The notes beneath the pieces were generated by a model that was not told the DNA's origin, searched no databases, and worked only from the letters and a program-made list of their open reading frames with translations. The position numbers were made by a program, and so were the translations under genes. Positions 19,187 to 27,598 of a DNA stretch of 64,000 bases are shown piece by piece. Source of the DNA: Acidiparvus fluvialis (GTDB lineage Bacteria; Acidobacteriota; Holophagae; Holophagales; Holophagaceae); assembly GCA_041263285.1 (NCBI GenBank), contig JBFSVS010000001.1, forward strand, positions 62,001-126,000, written 5' to 3'. Numbering within the stretch: the stretch's first letter is position 1; each line of letters begins with the position of its first letter.

Positions 19187-19468
19187 ATGGCCAATTTATC
19201 ACTCCGCGAGCTATCTGACTCGCTAGCCGACGAACTCGGAGCACCTAAGTCTGCTACTTACGATGCCCTGAAGAACGTTTTTGATAACATCGCCAAAGGC
19301 GTCCACAAGGGTGACCGCGTGAGCATTTTTGGTTTTGGTACCTTCACCTTGCGTCAACGCAAGGCTCGTGTGGGTCGTAATCCACAAACGGGTGAAGCCA
19401 TCCAAATCAAAGCTTCTTCGTCTATCGGCTTCAAGGCTGCTTCTGCCCAGAAAAAAGGCAAGAAGTAA
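19187..19468 (+). CDS. HU-family DNA-binding protein
   Basis: Small histone-like nucleoid protein of 93 residues that binds and bends DNA as a dimer. The family signature GFGTFTLRQRKARVGRNPQTGE sits at the expected DNA-binding arm, with the proline used for intercalation in RNPQTG, and the tail is Lys-rich. Spacing from AAGGAG to ATG 19187 is good. It stands alone behind a divergent 198-nt spacer and in front of a strong terminator, so it is likely a highly expressed monocistronic gene. A second, IHF-like paralogue lies at 46.7 kb. Confidence 0.95.
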   Translation: MANLSLRELSDSLADELGAPKSATYDALKNVFDNIAKGVHKGDRVSIFGFGTFTLRQRKARVGRNPQTGEAIQIKASSSIGFKAASAQKKGKK

Positions 19469-19485
19469 CTTTTTTCAGAATGCCT

Positions 19486-19516
19486 AAAAAGGGCCTGTTC
19501 ACCAGGCCCTTTTTTA
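19486..19516 (+). terminator. intrinsic terminator of the HU gene
   Basis: AAAAAGGGCCTG and CAGGCCCTTTTTT pair around a short TTCAC loop, giving a GC-rich stem flanked by A and T runs, 18 nt after the HU stop. The flanking A run makes it potentially active in both directions. Confidence 0.92.
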
Positions 19517-19554
19517 ATGATTTCTCAATCTTCCAGCATTCTCGAAATCAATAG

Positions 19555-19583
19555 TTGGGTTCTTTCGATCGCCTTGATAGAAT
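19555..19583 (+). promoter_or_regulatory. likely promoter of the tRNA-Gln/tRNA-Glu pair
   Basis: TTGGGT at 19555-19560 and TAGAAT at 19578-19583 are spaced by exactly 17 bases, and the -10 box ends 15 nt before the tRNA-Gln 5' end. The -35 box is weak (3 of 6) and the -10 good (5 of 6). The spacing and location are the main support. Confidence 0.5.
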
Positions 19584-19598
19584 TCTAATTCCACTCTC

Positions 19599-19673
19599 TG
19601 GGGAGTGGTCTAATGGTAGGACAACAGATTCTGATTCTGTCAGGTGAGGGTTCGAATCCTTCCTCCCCAACCA
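19599..19673 (+). tRNA. tRNA-Gln (anticodon CTG)
   Basis: Full cloverleaf: acceptor TGGGGAG pairs with CTCCCCA, the anticodon stem ACAGA/TCTGT encloses loop TTCTGAT with anticodon CTG, and the T-loop is GGTTCGAATCC. The 3' CCA is encoded at 19671-19673. It reads CAG codons. tRNA-Glu follows 13 nt later, so both probably come from one precursor. Confidence 0.95.
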
Positions 19674-19686
19674 TCAAGAAAAAAAT

Positions 19687-19761
19687 GGTCCCATCGTCTA
19701 GCGGTTAGGACACTGCCCTCTCACGGCGGTAGCAGGGGTTCGATTCCCCTTGGGACTACCA
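19687..19761 (+). tRNA. tRNA-Glu (anticodon CTC)
   Basis: Acceptor GGTCCCA pairs with TGGGACT, the anticodon stem CTGCC/GGCGG encloses loop CTCTCAC with anticodon CTC, the T-arm is GGGGTTCGATTCCCC, and CCA is encoded at 19759-19761. The CTC isoacceptor reads GAG only, so a TTC tRNA for GAA must exist elsewhere. Confidence 0.94.
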
Positions 19762-19975
19762 ATCTAAATATTTTCAACACCCGATCTATAAAAAAATAAA
19801 GGCATGGCCAATCCTTGAAACGGCCTCTCTTCTACAAGCCCATTGGTACGTGTGGCGGATTCAGTGTGAAGTTAATGTTATTAAGGATCCTGCTTTAGCC
19901 ATTTTTCTAATAGGCGAAGCACCGCCTAGGGACGGGCTATTTTAACCATTTACTGCTTGGCCGCCCCATCGCGAT
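19762..19975. other. non-coding spacer after the tRNA pair
   Basis: 214 nt between the tRNA-Glu 3' end and the stop of the convergent gene. I see no open frame of note, no further tRNA-like fold and no clear intrinsic terminator. It is the only roomy convergent junction in the window apart from the 42 nt before tRNA-Pro. Confidence 0.5.
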
Positions 19976-20614
19976 TTAGGAGATCCAAAAATCACTCAAA
20001 GCCCCTAGAGATGAAGAAATAGGCTTATTTTTAGAAAAGAAGACTGAAAAAGAAGTTGGAGTTTCAGGCTCTGTCAAGACAACATGACTTCCTGCGTAAA
20101 GCGCATTCCATAGAAGTACCCGACCCCTTGGAGTTAACGAATCAGAGCAGGATAAAGATAGTTTTGTCGTATGATCCCAGCCATGTTTTTGATTTTCTCG
20201 CTGTAATCTCAGCAAGATATCTTGGTGAGATAGTGTCGGAAGAGCTAGGCAGGATCCAGTGAGAAGATAATCCCGATCATGGTACGTCCCCCGACCCTCC
20301 TCATTATTGAAACGTGAACCACCTAAAATTGAAGGATCAATAGGGTGGCCTTCGGGGTCCCAGACACAACCGCAAGCGGTCACCGCTACTTCGGCAATCC
20401 AACTCCAAGGCTCATAGGGACATTTTGAGTCATTCCAAGATGCATGGTAGGTAGTCCCGAGAGGCGGAGCCTCGGCCATCAAGCCCAAAGCGACACCTTC
20501 TACTCGATTCCTTAGTTGACTATAGTCTAGAGTGCCCCAAGCTTTGCAGGTAAGAGCCGGTCGATCTTGTAATCTAGCCGCCCGCTGTACTAACAGGTGA
20601 CGAAGCGTATTCAA
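19976..20614 (-). CDS. adenylate-ligase-like protein, degenerate or truncated
   Basis: 212 residues that open like an acyl-CoA synthetase or other AMP-forming ligase: a LVQRAARLQDRPAL segment, then a DYSQLRNRVEGVALGL helix, and near residue 165 RVLLWNALYAGSHVVL, which resembles the region after the P-loop of that family. The glycine/serine/threonine-rich ATP loop (TSGTTGxPKG) and the whole C-terminal half are missing, so I would not expect ligase activity. TTG start at 20614, one base after the prs stop, without a convincing ribosome site. It may be a pseudogene-like remnant or a repurposed small protein. Confidence 0.55.
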   Translation of the reverse strand: MNTLRHLLVQRAARLQDRPALTCKAWGTLDYSQLRNRVEGVALGLMAEAPPLGTTYHASWNDSKCPYEPWSWIAEVAVTACGCVWDPEGHPIDPSILGGSRFNNEEGRGTYHDRDYLLTGSCLALPTLSHQDILLRLQRENQKHGWDHTTKLSLSCSDSLTPRGRVLLWNALYAGSHVVLTEPETPTSFSVFFSKNKPISSSLGALSDFWIS

Positions 20615-20615
20615 G

Positions 20616-21551
20616 TTAACCCATCATTTCAGAGATACTTCGCCCCTCATGAATTCTCATAATGGCGTCACCAAACATATAAGCCGTTGATAACACTTTA
20701 AGACCCTTAAGGGCTGATGCTTGGTTTTCAGAGATGGGAATTGTATCGGTAACAACAACTTCATCGAGTTGCGCTTCATTGAGACATTCCACAGCATTAC
20801 CTGAGAGTACGGGGTGTGTAACGCCCACTCGAACCGAACGGACCCCTGCCTCTTTGAGCATACGACTTGCGGCCTTGATCGAACCTCCTGTGGAGATTTC
20901 ATCGTCATAAATAATGGCATCCATTCCGCTCACTTCTCCAATGAGGGCTACGCTTTGTGCCCGTTCCGAGTCATCGGAACGACGTTTGTCGATGATGGCC
21001 AAGGGGACACCTAAACGTTTTGCAAAGGTGCCGGCAAATTTAGCAGCCCCAGCATCCGTTGCGACCACTACAGAATTAGATAAATCTTTTGTCTTAAAGT
21101 ATTGAGCCAAGACAGGTGATGCCAGAAGATGATCTGCAGGCTTTCTAAAGAAACCTAGAATCTGGGGGGCATGAAGATTCATAGTCAAAACCCGATCTGC
21201 TCCTGCAGTTTCTAAGAGATCGGCAACTAGTCTCGCCGTGATCGAAATACGCGCTTCATCTTTTTTATCACTTCGTGCATAGGGAAAATAGGGAAGAACG
21301 GCTGTGATACGTGCGGCGGAGGCAAACTTAAGGGCATCGATCGTTATCAAGAGTTCTAGTAAATGATCGCTGACAGGGGGGGTCGTTGTCTGAACAACAA
21401 AGACATCGCTCTCCCTAACATTTTCTTCGATTTTGACTTTAATATTCTCGTTGCTAAAGCGAGTAATTTTTAATTCCCCTAAGGGCATACCCATGTGTGC
21501 AGCAATTGATTTTGCAAGACTTGGGTGACTGCTTCCAGAAAAAATCTTCAT
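20616..21551 (-). CDS. prs: ribose-phosphate pyrophosphokinase
   Basis: Makes PRPP from ribose-5-phosphate and ATP for nucleotide, His and Trp synthesis. Family motifs: MKIFSGSSHP at the N-terminus, TARLVADLLETAGADRVLTMNLHA (divalent-metal and ATP site), IDKRR, and the PRPP loop YDDEISTGGS. I start at ATG 21551 because homology begins there (311 residues); two in-frame ATGs at 21563 and 21575 would add 4 or 8 residues, and AGGAG lies only two bases before 21551, so the start is not settled. murA lies upstream on the same strand. Confidence 0.93.
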   Translation of the reverse strand: MKIFSGSSHPSLAKSIAAHMGMPLGELKITRFSNENIKVKIEENVRESDVFVVQTTTPPVSDHLLELLITIDALKFASAARITAVLPYFPYARSDKKDEARISITARLVADLLETAGADRVLTMNLHAPQILGFFRKPADHLLASPVLAQYFKTKDLSNSVVVATDAGAAKFAGTFAKRLGVPLAIIDKRRSDDSERAQSVALIGEVSGMDAIIYDDEISTGGSIKAASRMLKEAGVRSVRVGVTHPVLSGNAVECLNEAQLDEVVVTDTIPISENQASALKGLKVLSTAYMFGDAIMRIHEGRSISEMMG

Positions 21552-21625
21552 TTCTCCTAGCATATGTCGCCCCATTTACTATTCTAACGGAACCTAGACC
21601 CTATGAAAACTTAATGATTTAATTC

Positions 21626-22918
21626 TTAGGTTTTTATACGCTTAATGTCAACGCCTACGGACCGAAGTTTATGGTCGAGATGTGCATAGCCACGATCAAG
21701 ATGATAAATACGCTCAATGGTGGTAGATCCTTCTGCGACCAATCCCGCAATAACGAGTCCAGCTGAAGCTCTAAGATCAGACGCCATCACGGTGGTACCC
21801 GAAAGACGAGAAGGGCCATGCACGTGTGCAGTGCGTCCATCAATATCGATTGAGGCACCTAAACGCTGAAGTTCCATAACATGTTGAAATCTATTTTCGA
21901 AAATATTTTCTACAATGGTGGATGTACCCTCGGCTTGGGTTAAAACAGCCATGCATTGTGCTTGAAGATCCGTAGGAAAATCCGGATACGGAGCTGTACT
22001 AATATGAATAGGCTGCAAGCGATTAGAGGGTGAGCGCTCTAAACTGAGTATTTTCTTGGTTGCATCAAATTGGTATTTACATCCAGATCGCTCTAAGGCC
22101 ATCAGCAAAGCGGCCACATGTTCTACGATCACACCCGTGAGGCTGAGAGATCCCCCGGCGATGGCTAAGGCGCATATGAAGGTACCCACTTCAATTCGGT
22201 CTGGGATAATTGTGTAATGCGCACCACCGGCACGGATTTGACCCTCAATCCTCAGCGTGGAGGTACCAATTCCCTCAATGGGAATTCCCATTGCAACCAA
22301 AAGGTAAGCGAGATCTGAGACCTCAGGTTCTTGAGCAGCATTTCTTAATATGGTCTTTCCATCTGCAAGGGCAGCAGCTAATAAACTATTTTCTGTGGCT
22401 CCAACGCTCACATACGGAAAAGTATGATCGATTCCCTTGAGTCTTTTTCCTGCAGGAAGAGTTGCTTCAACATAGCCATGATGAATATCGATTGAAGCTC
22501 CCATTTTGGACATCACTTCTAAATGGAGATCAATGGGTCTTGCCCCGATGGCACATCCCCCAGGCAAAGAGACTGAGGCTTTTCCAAAACGAGTTAAAAG
22601 GGGGCCCAACACAAGAATCGAAGCTCGCATGGTTTTAACTAATTCATAGGGAGCCTTAAATTCACTGGGTTGATTGCAGGTCAGCGATTGGCTAATAGCC
22701 AAAAGAGAAGGACTCGTCTCATGAGAAACCAAGGTTCCGAGGGTACCTAGGACTTTCTCCATTGTTCGTATATCAGCGACAGCGGGTAGGTTCTTTAAAA
22801 TTAAAGTTTCATCGGTGAGTAGACATGCGGCCATACAAGGGAGGGCGGCATTCTTTGCTCCAGAGATTTCGATAGATCCATGGAGAGATGATCCACCGCG
22901 TAAGATAATTTTATCCAC
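21626..22918 (-). CDS. murA: UDP-N-acetylglucosamine 1-carboxyvinyltransferase
   Basis: First committed step of peptidoglycan synthesis: transfers enolpyruvate from PEP to UDP-GlcNAc in the cytoplasm. KNAALP near residue 23 and the catalytic cysteine (about residue 122, in LPGGCAIGARPIDLHL) are present, so the enzyme should be fosfomycin-sensitive in principle. About 430 residues, normal. I choose GTG 22918 because the protein then begins MDKIILRGG like its homologues; a TTG two codons upstream is the alternative. It overlaps the end of the preceding QueD-like gene, so the two are likely coupled. Confidence 0.94.
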   Translation of the reverse strand: MDKIILRGGSSLHGSIEISGAKNAALPCMAACLLTDETLILKNLPAVADIRTMEKVLGTLGTLVSHETSPSLLAISQSLTCNQPSEFKAPYELVKTMRASILVLGPLLTRFGKASVSLPGGCAIGARPIDLHLEVMSKMGASIDIHHGYVEATLPAGKRLKGIDHTFPYVSVGATENSLLAAALADGKTILRNAAQEPEVSDLAYLLVAMGIPIEGIGTSTLRIEGQIRAGGAHYTIIPDRIEVGTFICALAIAGGSLSLTGVIVEHVAALLMALERSGCKYQFDATKKILSLERSPSNRLQPIHISTAPYPDFPTDLQAQCMAVLTQAEGTSTIVENIFENRFQHVMELQRLGASIDIDGRTAHVHGPSRLSGTTVMASDLRASAGLVIAGLVAEGSTTIERIYHLDRGYAHLDHKLRSVGVDIKRIKT

Positions 22919-23279
22919 GGTCAACTCGATAACTTAGACGCTGTTGATGACCATCAATGAGATTAATTTCTTTAATTTGAGCTGGAGGGGGTATATGTTT
23001 CTCTAAGCCATCAGCGATATGTTTAGCTAATTCGATAGGATCGTTAATCCCCAATTCAGATAAAAGTTTCCCACGGAAAGGATCCAGCAGTGCATCCAGA
23101 TGAGTTTCCAGTTCTCTAAAGTCCATGACCACATCAAAACTGTCAAGTCCTTGTCGTCCAGTCACAACCTCAATTAAGTAGTCATGACCCTCCCACGCCC
23201 CATTCGGATGGCGAAAAACGATACTTAATGGGCGTTGAACCGCCGCCTCAAACTTGTATTTATTGGACGTTTCTTTCAT
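22911..23279 (-). CDS. PTPS/QueD-fold protein lacking zinc and catalytic residues
   Basis: 122-residue protein with the outline of 6-pyruvoyl-tetrahydropterin synthase/QueD: an N-terminal FEAAVQ strand, GHDYLIEVV where QueD has HGHNYxxEV, VVMDFRELETHLDALLDPFRGKLLSEL, and a C-terminal region where QueD has the PTxEN and glutamate positions. The first HGH histidine is Glu here, the FxAAH histidine is Gln, and the catalytic cysteine is not visible, so the zinc site and chemistry seem lost. AGGA precedes ATG 23279. The stop overlaps the murA start. A non-enzymatic or altered function is likely; the fold assignment is inference. Confidence 0.55.
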   Translation of the reverse strand: MKETSNKYKFEAAVQRPLSIVFRHPNGAWEGHDYLIEVVTGRQGLDSFDVVMDFRELETHLDALLDPFRGKLLSELGINDPIELAKHIADGLEKHIPPPAQIKEINLIDGHQQRLSYRVDRG

Positions 23280-23356
23280 TGGGAAATCCTAATCCTTAGT
23301 TACATTATCTCCATCGTCCCACGCGGAGGCTAAACTTATCTATTGGAGTTTGTAGA

Positions 23357-25126
23357 ATGAATGGTCTAGGAACCAATTGGTCTTCACGTCATCCCAAAAG
23401 AGAGGCCATTGAGAGGGAAGTACTTGATTTTGATGTCCTCTATATCGGGGGCGGACCTAGTAACTTAATAAGTTTATGGCATTTATTAAACCAATTAGAA
23501 GAAGCTAAGAAAAAAGGAAAAACACTCCCCCCAATCACTATTGGATTAATTGAAAAAGGGGATCAAATTGGCGATCATATTTTTAGTGGTGCAGTCCTCG
23601 ACCCCAAGGCTCTCGAGGAGGCGATGCCGGATTATCTTGAGCGTGGATTTCCCACCGAAGGATGTGTTCAGCGAGAAGAAGTCTGGCTTTTGACATCCGA
23701 GCGTCAGGGCGTTCAGGCTCCCATTATTCCGCCGTTTCTTCATAATATAGGCCATCACATCATTTCTCTCTCTAAGGTCTGTCGCTGGCTCGCCTCTGAA
23801 ATTGAAAAGCGATCAGTCGAAGGTATCGATGTCATGATTCTTCCAGGCTTTTCAGCGATGAAAATTTTATGGGAGCAAGACGGTTCCGGTACCCCTCGGG
23901 TTAAAGGAGTACAAACGGCAGATAAGGGGGTGGATCGAGAGGGAAATCCTAAGTCCAATTTTGAACCTGGTAATTTCCTTCATGCCAAAATCACAATTTT
24001 TGGAGAAGGTCCCCGTGGCCATCTATCGAGAGAATTAGAAGAGGTCTTACACCTCCAGTCTACTTCCGTGAATCCACAGGTTTACGAAATGGGGGTCAAG
24101 GAGATCTGGGAAGTTCCAGAGGGCAACATTGAAGAAGGATTTGTGTTGCATAGTACAGGTTGGCCCCTGCCTCAAGGTGAAATTGGGGGATCTTGGGTCT
24201 ATGCGCTCGGTAAAAATAAGGTTTCTATAGGGTATGTCGTCAGTCTTGATTCACACGACCCCTTTATAGATGGACATGCCGTTTTACAGCTCTTCAAAAC
24301 ACATCCGAAGATCGCTCCATTTTTACATGGTGGGAAAATGCTTCAATATGGCGGCAAAGCCCTTGCTATTGGGGGTTGGTATTCGATGCCCCAACTTGCT
24401 TTTCCCGGGGGCATGTTAGTTGGAGATGCGGCTCAGATGGTGAATGCAGCTCGCCTCAAAGGAATTCATTTAGCGATGAAAGGGGGGATGTCTGCGGCTG
24501 AAACAATTGCGGACTGCCTCTTAGCGAATGACTTTTCTTTCCCTCAACTCGAAAAATATTCCGAGCGTTTTATGGAGTCATGGGCAGGAGTCGAACTATA
24601 TACTTCTCGTAATTTTCATGGAATTGTCCAACATGGATTAACTCCATCAGCGTTCACGAAACTTAATGTTGCTCTGCTGACGAATGGCTGGGTACCCGGT
24701 GATCCTTTGCGAGTTAATAAGGATGCCGCCCAGACCGAAACGACCGAGAAATATTACGGTAAGAAGGGGGTCAAATATAGTGATGTTCAGGATCTGATTA
24801 AGACGGAAGGTCAACAATTTTCAAAATTAGACAATGTCTATGCCAGTGGAACTCAGCATGACGAGCATCAACCTTGTCATTTAAAAATTGTGAAGGGTAA
24901 TGAGATTTGTGTTGAATGTTATGAAGAAAAAGGAGCTCCGTGTACCGTCTTCTGTCCGGCGCAAGTTTATGAAATGCATCCCGATGCCTTGGGACACGTG
25001 AAGCAAGTAGATATTGCTTTTTCTAATTGCGTACATTGCAAAACATGCGACATTAAATGTCCGGAAGAGAATGTTATTTGGACGCCTCCCGAGGGGGGCG
25101 GTGGACCCAAATACACTTTGTGCTGA
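23357..25126 (+). CDS. electron transfer flavoprotein-ubiquinone oxidoreductase
   Basis: ETF-QO moves electrons from ETF (fatty-acid and amino-acid dehydrogenases) to the quinone pool at the inner membrane. The FAD-binding start is DVLYIGGGPSNL near residue 29; the C-terminal 4Fe-4S domain shows CPAQVYEM and CVHCKTCDIKCPEENVIW followed by PEGGGGPKY. Full length at 589 residues. GGAG precedes ATG 23357. The ETF alpha/beta subunits are not in this window. The next gene starts 7 nt later. Confidence 0.94.
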   Translation: MNGLGTNWSSRHPKREAIEREVLDFDVLYIGGGPSNLISLWHLLNQLEEAKKKGKTLPPITIGLIEKGDQIGDHIFSGAVLDPKALEEAMPDYLERGFPTEGCVQREEVWLLTSERQGVQAPIIPPFLHNIGHHIISLSKVCRWLASEIEKRSVEGIDVMILPGFSAMKILWEQDGSGTPRVKGVQTADKGVDREGNPKSNFEPGNFLHAKITIFGEGPRGHLSRELEEVLHLQSTSVNPQVYEMGVKEIWEVPEGNIEEGFVLHSTGWPLPQGEIGGSWVYALGKNKVSIGYVVSLDSHDPFIDGHAVLQLFKTHPKIAPFLHGGKMLQYGGKALAIGGWYSMPQLAFPGGMLVGDAAQMVNAARLKGIHLAMKGGMSAAETIADCLLANDFSFPQLEKYSERFMESWAGVELYTSRNFHGIVQHGLTPSAFTKLNVALLTNGWVPGDPLRVNKDAAQTETTEKYYGKKGVKYSDVQDLIKTEGQQFSKLDNVYASGTQHDEHQPCHLKIVKGNEICVECYEEKGAPCTVFCPAQVYEMHPDALGHVKQVDIAFSNCVHCKTCDIKCPEENVIWTPPEGGGGPKYTLC

Positions 25127-25133
25127 GGTATCC

Positions 25134-25292
25134 ATGAACCCAAAAATGTTTGATATTCTTTGCTGCCCAGTTTGCCAAGGTGATGTTGTATTGTCCGATT
25201 ATGAGATCGCCTGCGTAAAATGCCATCTTCGTTATCCCATTGAGGATGGTATTCCGGTGATGCTCGCTGAAAGGGCTCGAAAATCTTCATGA
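25134..25292 (+). CDS. Trm112-family zinc-ribbon protein
   Basis: 52-residue protein starting MNPKMFDILCCPVCQG, with two CxxC pairs (C10/C13-type in CCPVC, and CVKC) that make a zinc ribbon, then the family ending YPIEDGIPVML. Eukaryotic and archaeal Trm112 activates methyltransferases; bacterial homologues (YcaR/UPF0434) are little studied and often lie beside lipid A genes. I start at ATG 25134, after the ETF-QO stop; in-frame codons upstream lie inside ETF-QO. It overlaps the heptose kinase start by 4 nt. Confidence 0.88.
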   Translation: MNPKMFDILCCPVCQGDVVLSDYEIACVKCHLRYPIEDGIPVMLAERARKSS

Positions 25293-26281
25293 ACGCCTTA
25301 AGCCCCCAGTTACTTCGCAATCAGATTTCTCAAATTCAGGGTCTAAAGATTATCGTGATCGGTGATTTCATTTTGGACCATTTTATTTTTGGTTCGGTAC
25401 ACCGACAATCGCCCGAAGCCCCAGTCCCTGTTCTCGATCTAGAATCTGAAATCTATATGCCGGGCGGGGCAGGTAATGTTGCCATTAATTTAAAAAAATT
25501 AGGATGTGATCCCGTTCCCTTTGGTGTTCGAGGTGAGGATGAAGCGGGTAGCATGCTTGTAAAGTATTTAGATGAATCGGGTATTCCCACGTTGGGACTT
25601 CATGTTGACCGCAGCCGTCCCACAACGACTAAAACCCGTCTCATTGAATTACCGCACCAACATCGTATTCGATATGATCGCGAAGTTCGTACCTCTCTCG
25701 ATGATGAATTACGCGATGCCTTGATTCGATCTATATTGGACCTACTCCCCGAAGCGTCCGGAGTATTAATCTCCGATTACGCCAAAGGCGTAGTCGATCA
25801 AGAACTCTTAAATCAAGTGCAGCGTGCATGTCAGAATCAGAATATTCCTTGGGTGGTCGATCCCAAGCCTCAGCATAAACAGTTTTACCGTAACGCAAGG
25901 GTACTCACCCCCAATACGAAAGAAGCTGCTGCACTTTCCGGCATGCCTTGTGACTCAGATGATGAAGTCGAACGATCTGGAAAAGCACTCATTTCCGAAC
26001 TTCACCTCGAAGGCCTTTTGATCACACGATCGGAGAAGGGTATGTCTCTCTTTCCATCTCCCCAAGCTCCAGTACTTCACGTTCGAACGCACGCTCGAAA
26101 AGTTATAGATGTCAGTGGTGCCGGCGATACTGTCATTGCGGTTTTCACTGCCGCCTTAGCTTCAGGAGCTTCCTGGGAAACGGCCGCCTCCCTCGCCAAC
26201 CTTGCTTCAGGAATTGCTGTTTCCAAACTAGGGACCAGTTTTGTGACTCCGGATGAGCTTTATCAAGCTTTGGCTATTTAA
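25289..26281 (+). CDS. D-glycero-beta-D-manno-heptose-7-phosphate kinase
   Basis: PfkB-family sugar kinase acting in ADP-heptose synthesis for the LPS inner core. Visible: IGDFILDHFIFG and SPEAPVPV near the N-terminus, the GGAGNVAINLKKLG block, DPKP, TPNTKEAA, and the anion-hole motif DVSGAGDTVIAVF with the catalytic Asp. At 330 residues only the kinase half of HldE is present; the nucleotidyltransferase half (HldC) must be a separate gene. ATG 25289 overlaps the Trm112-like stop; the end overlaps the convergent lipoprotein by 8 nt. Confidence 0.92.
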   Translation: MNALSPQLLRNQISQIQGLKIIVIGDFILDHFIFGSVHRQSPEAPVPVLDLESEIYMPGGAGNVAINLKKLGCDPVPFGVRGEDEAGSMLVKYLDESGIPTLGLHVDRSRPTTTKTRLIELPHQHRIRYDREVRTSLDDELRDALIRSILDLLPEASGVLISDYAKGVVDQELLNQVQRACQNQNIPWVVDPKPQHKQFYRNARVLTPNTKEAAALSGMPCDSDDEVERSGKALISELHLEGLLITRSEKGMSLFPSPQAPVLHVRTHARKVIDVSGAGDTVIAVFTAALASGASWETAASLANLASGIAVSKLGTSFVTPDELYQALAI

Positions 26282-26789
26282 GCTCTACCGATACATGAAA
26301 TAGAGTCCCAAAAGGAATCCGTTCTTTCATGGGCTCAAAACTTAGGGTGAAAGTCATCGTTTCTTTGGGTTTTACGCCCTTAATCCAAGTTCCACCGCTC
26401 GCCACACCCACCAGTGAACCCTCTTCGTTAAAAACGGCAATCGAAAATGAGGGATATTTCCGAATTGAGCTTGCATTCGTCACTTGAATATTGGCTATCA
26501 CCTTGATTTCCGTGCTCTTCATGTTAAATAAAGAATTTTTTTGAGTAAAAACTACATGATTAACAATGAGACCGTCCACTTCGTTTTCAATACGAATAAT
26601 CTTGTCCCATAGAAACGGTAATTTGGTGTGTCCGAGACTCTTCAGGGGTGATGTTTTTTCATCGGCGGGATTTTTTATGAAGGAGTCTTTCGGGGCTACT
26701 TCGAGTATTTCGACAGGGCGACATGCAGATAAAAGAAGCACGCCTAAAAAAAAGAAATGTTTGCCTGTTTGGTTTCGATTGAAAATCAT
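26274..26789 (-). CDS. lipoprotein with a FxLYD-like domain
   Basis: Putative exported lipoprotein of 171 residues. From ATG 26789, five bases after GAGGG, the N-terminus has a basic stretch, a hydrophobic core and the lipobox LLSAC. The C-terminal half (IQVTNASSIRKYPSF, EEGSLVGVA, VKPKETMTFTL) has the strand pattern of FxLYD/immunoglobulin-like domains found in bacterial lipoproteins. No catalytic motif seen. A GTG at 26801 is an alternative start. Its 3' end overlaps the heptose kinase stop. Role unknown. Confidence 0.7.
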   Translation of the reverse strand: MIFNRNQTGKHFFFLGVLLLSACRPVEILEVAPKDSFIKNPADEKTSPLKSLGHTKLPFLWDKIIRIENEVDGLIVNHVVFTQKNSLFNMKSTEIKVIANIQVTNASSIRKYPSFSIAVFNEEGSLVGVASGGTWIKGVKPKETMTFTLSFEPMKERIPFGTLFHVSVELK

Positions 26790-26917
26790 AGGGACCCTCA
26801 CTTAAATATATCAAGTATGATCGATACGAGTCCCCAACTTACGTCCTTAGAGGATTCGTGAAAGAGTACTTGGAGTATTCAATGGGACTCTTTAGACTAG
26901 ATATTCACAACAAATGA

Positions 26918-27598
26918 TTGGGTGCCGTCGTGGTCTCCGGTGTCTTTTTAACGCTTGAAGGAATTGAGGGGTCTGGGAAGAGTACCCAGATGCGTCTATT
27001 GTCCGAGCGCCTCAGAGAAAAAAAATTACCCCTGGTCGTCTCTAAGGAGCCGGGGGGCACATCATTAGGTATTCGAATTCGACAAGTACTCTTAGATCGA
27101 GATCCTACAGTGGAAACCTGTACTCCTGAATCAGAACTCTTTCTTTTTTATGCAGATCGTGCGCAGCACCTTCAGGAAGTGATCCGTCCAGCCCTAGCTG
27201 AAAACAAGATCGTACTAGTGGATCGGTTTGAAGATTCAAGTCGAGCGTACCAGGGAACCCTTGGAGCTTCTAAAAGTCTTCTCGATCAATTAGCTGAAAA
27301 TATTTTAGGATCTACCCGGCCTCATCTGACCATTTTGCTAGATATTGACTCCGAACTTAGTCTTCAGCGGGTTGAAACTCGTAATTTATCTTTAGGTCGC
27401 GAATTCAAGGAGCGCCGTTATGACCAAGAAACCCTTCGATTTCATCAAGAAGTTCGCTCACGTTTTTTAGAGATTGCAAGGGCAGAACCTCGCCGTGTTT
27501 TTATTGTCGAAGCTCATCACCCCCCCGAGCAGGTTTTTGAATCGATTTGGGATCGAGTATCCGAGACGCTCAAAGCACATGGTCATTTGGTCTCCTGA
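26918..27598 (+). CDS. tmk: thymidylate kinase
   Basis: Phosphorylates dTMP to dTDP. The P-loop is GIEGSGKST near residue 15, the DRX motif is VDRFEDSSRAYQG, and the lid follows at LSLGREFKERR. 226 residues with the TTG start at 26918; a GTG four codons in (26930) is an alternative. The order tmk-holB is common, and here the tmk TGA shares its A with the holB ATG. Confidence 0.94.
   Translation: MGAVVVSGVFLTLEGIEGSGKSTQMRLLSERLREKKLPLVVSKEPGGTSLGIRIRQVLLDRDPTVETCTPESELFLFYADRAQHLQEVIRPALAENKIVLVDRFEDSSRAYQGTLGASKSLLDQLAENILGSTRPHLTILLDIDSELSLQRVETRNLSLGREFKERRYDQETLRFHQEVRSRFLEIARAEPRRVFIVEAHHPPEQVFESIWDRVSETLKAHGHLVS

Noticed and set aside
24967..25320. 117-residue minus-strand frame over the ETF-QO end and Trm112-like gene
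   Set aside because: Both plus-strand genes have conserved cysteine motifs here; this is a shadow.
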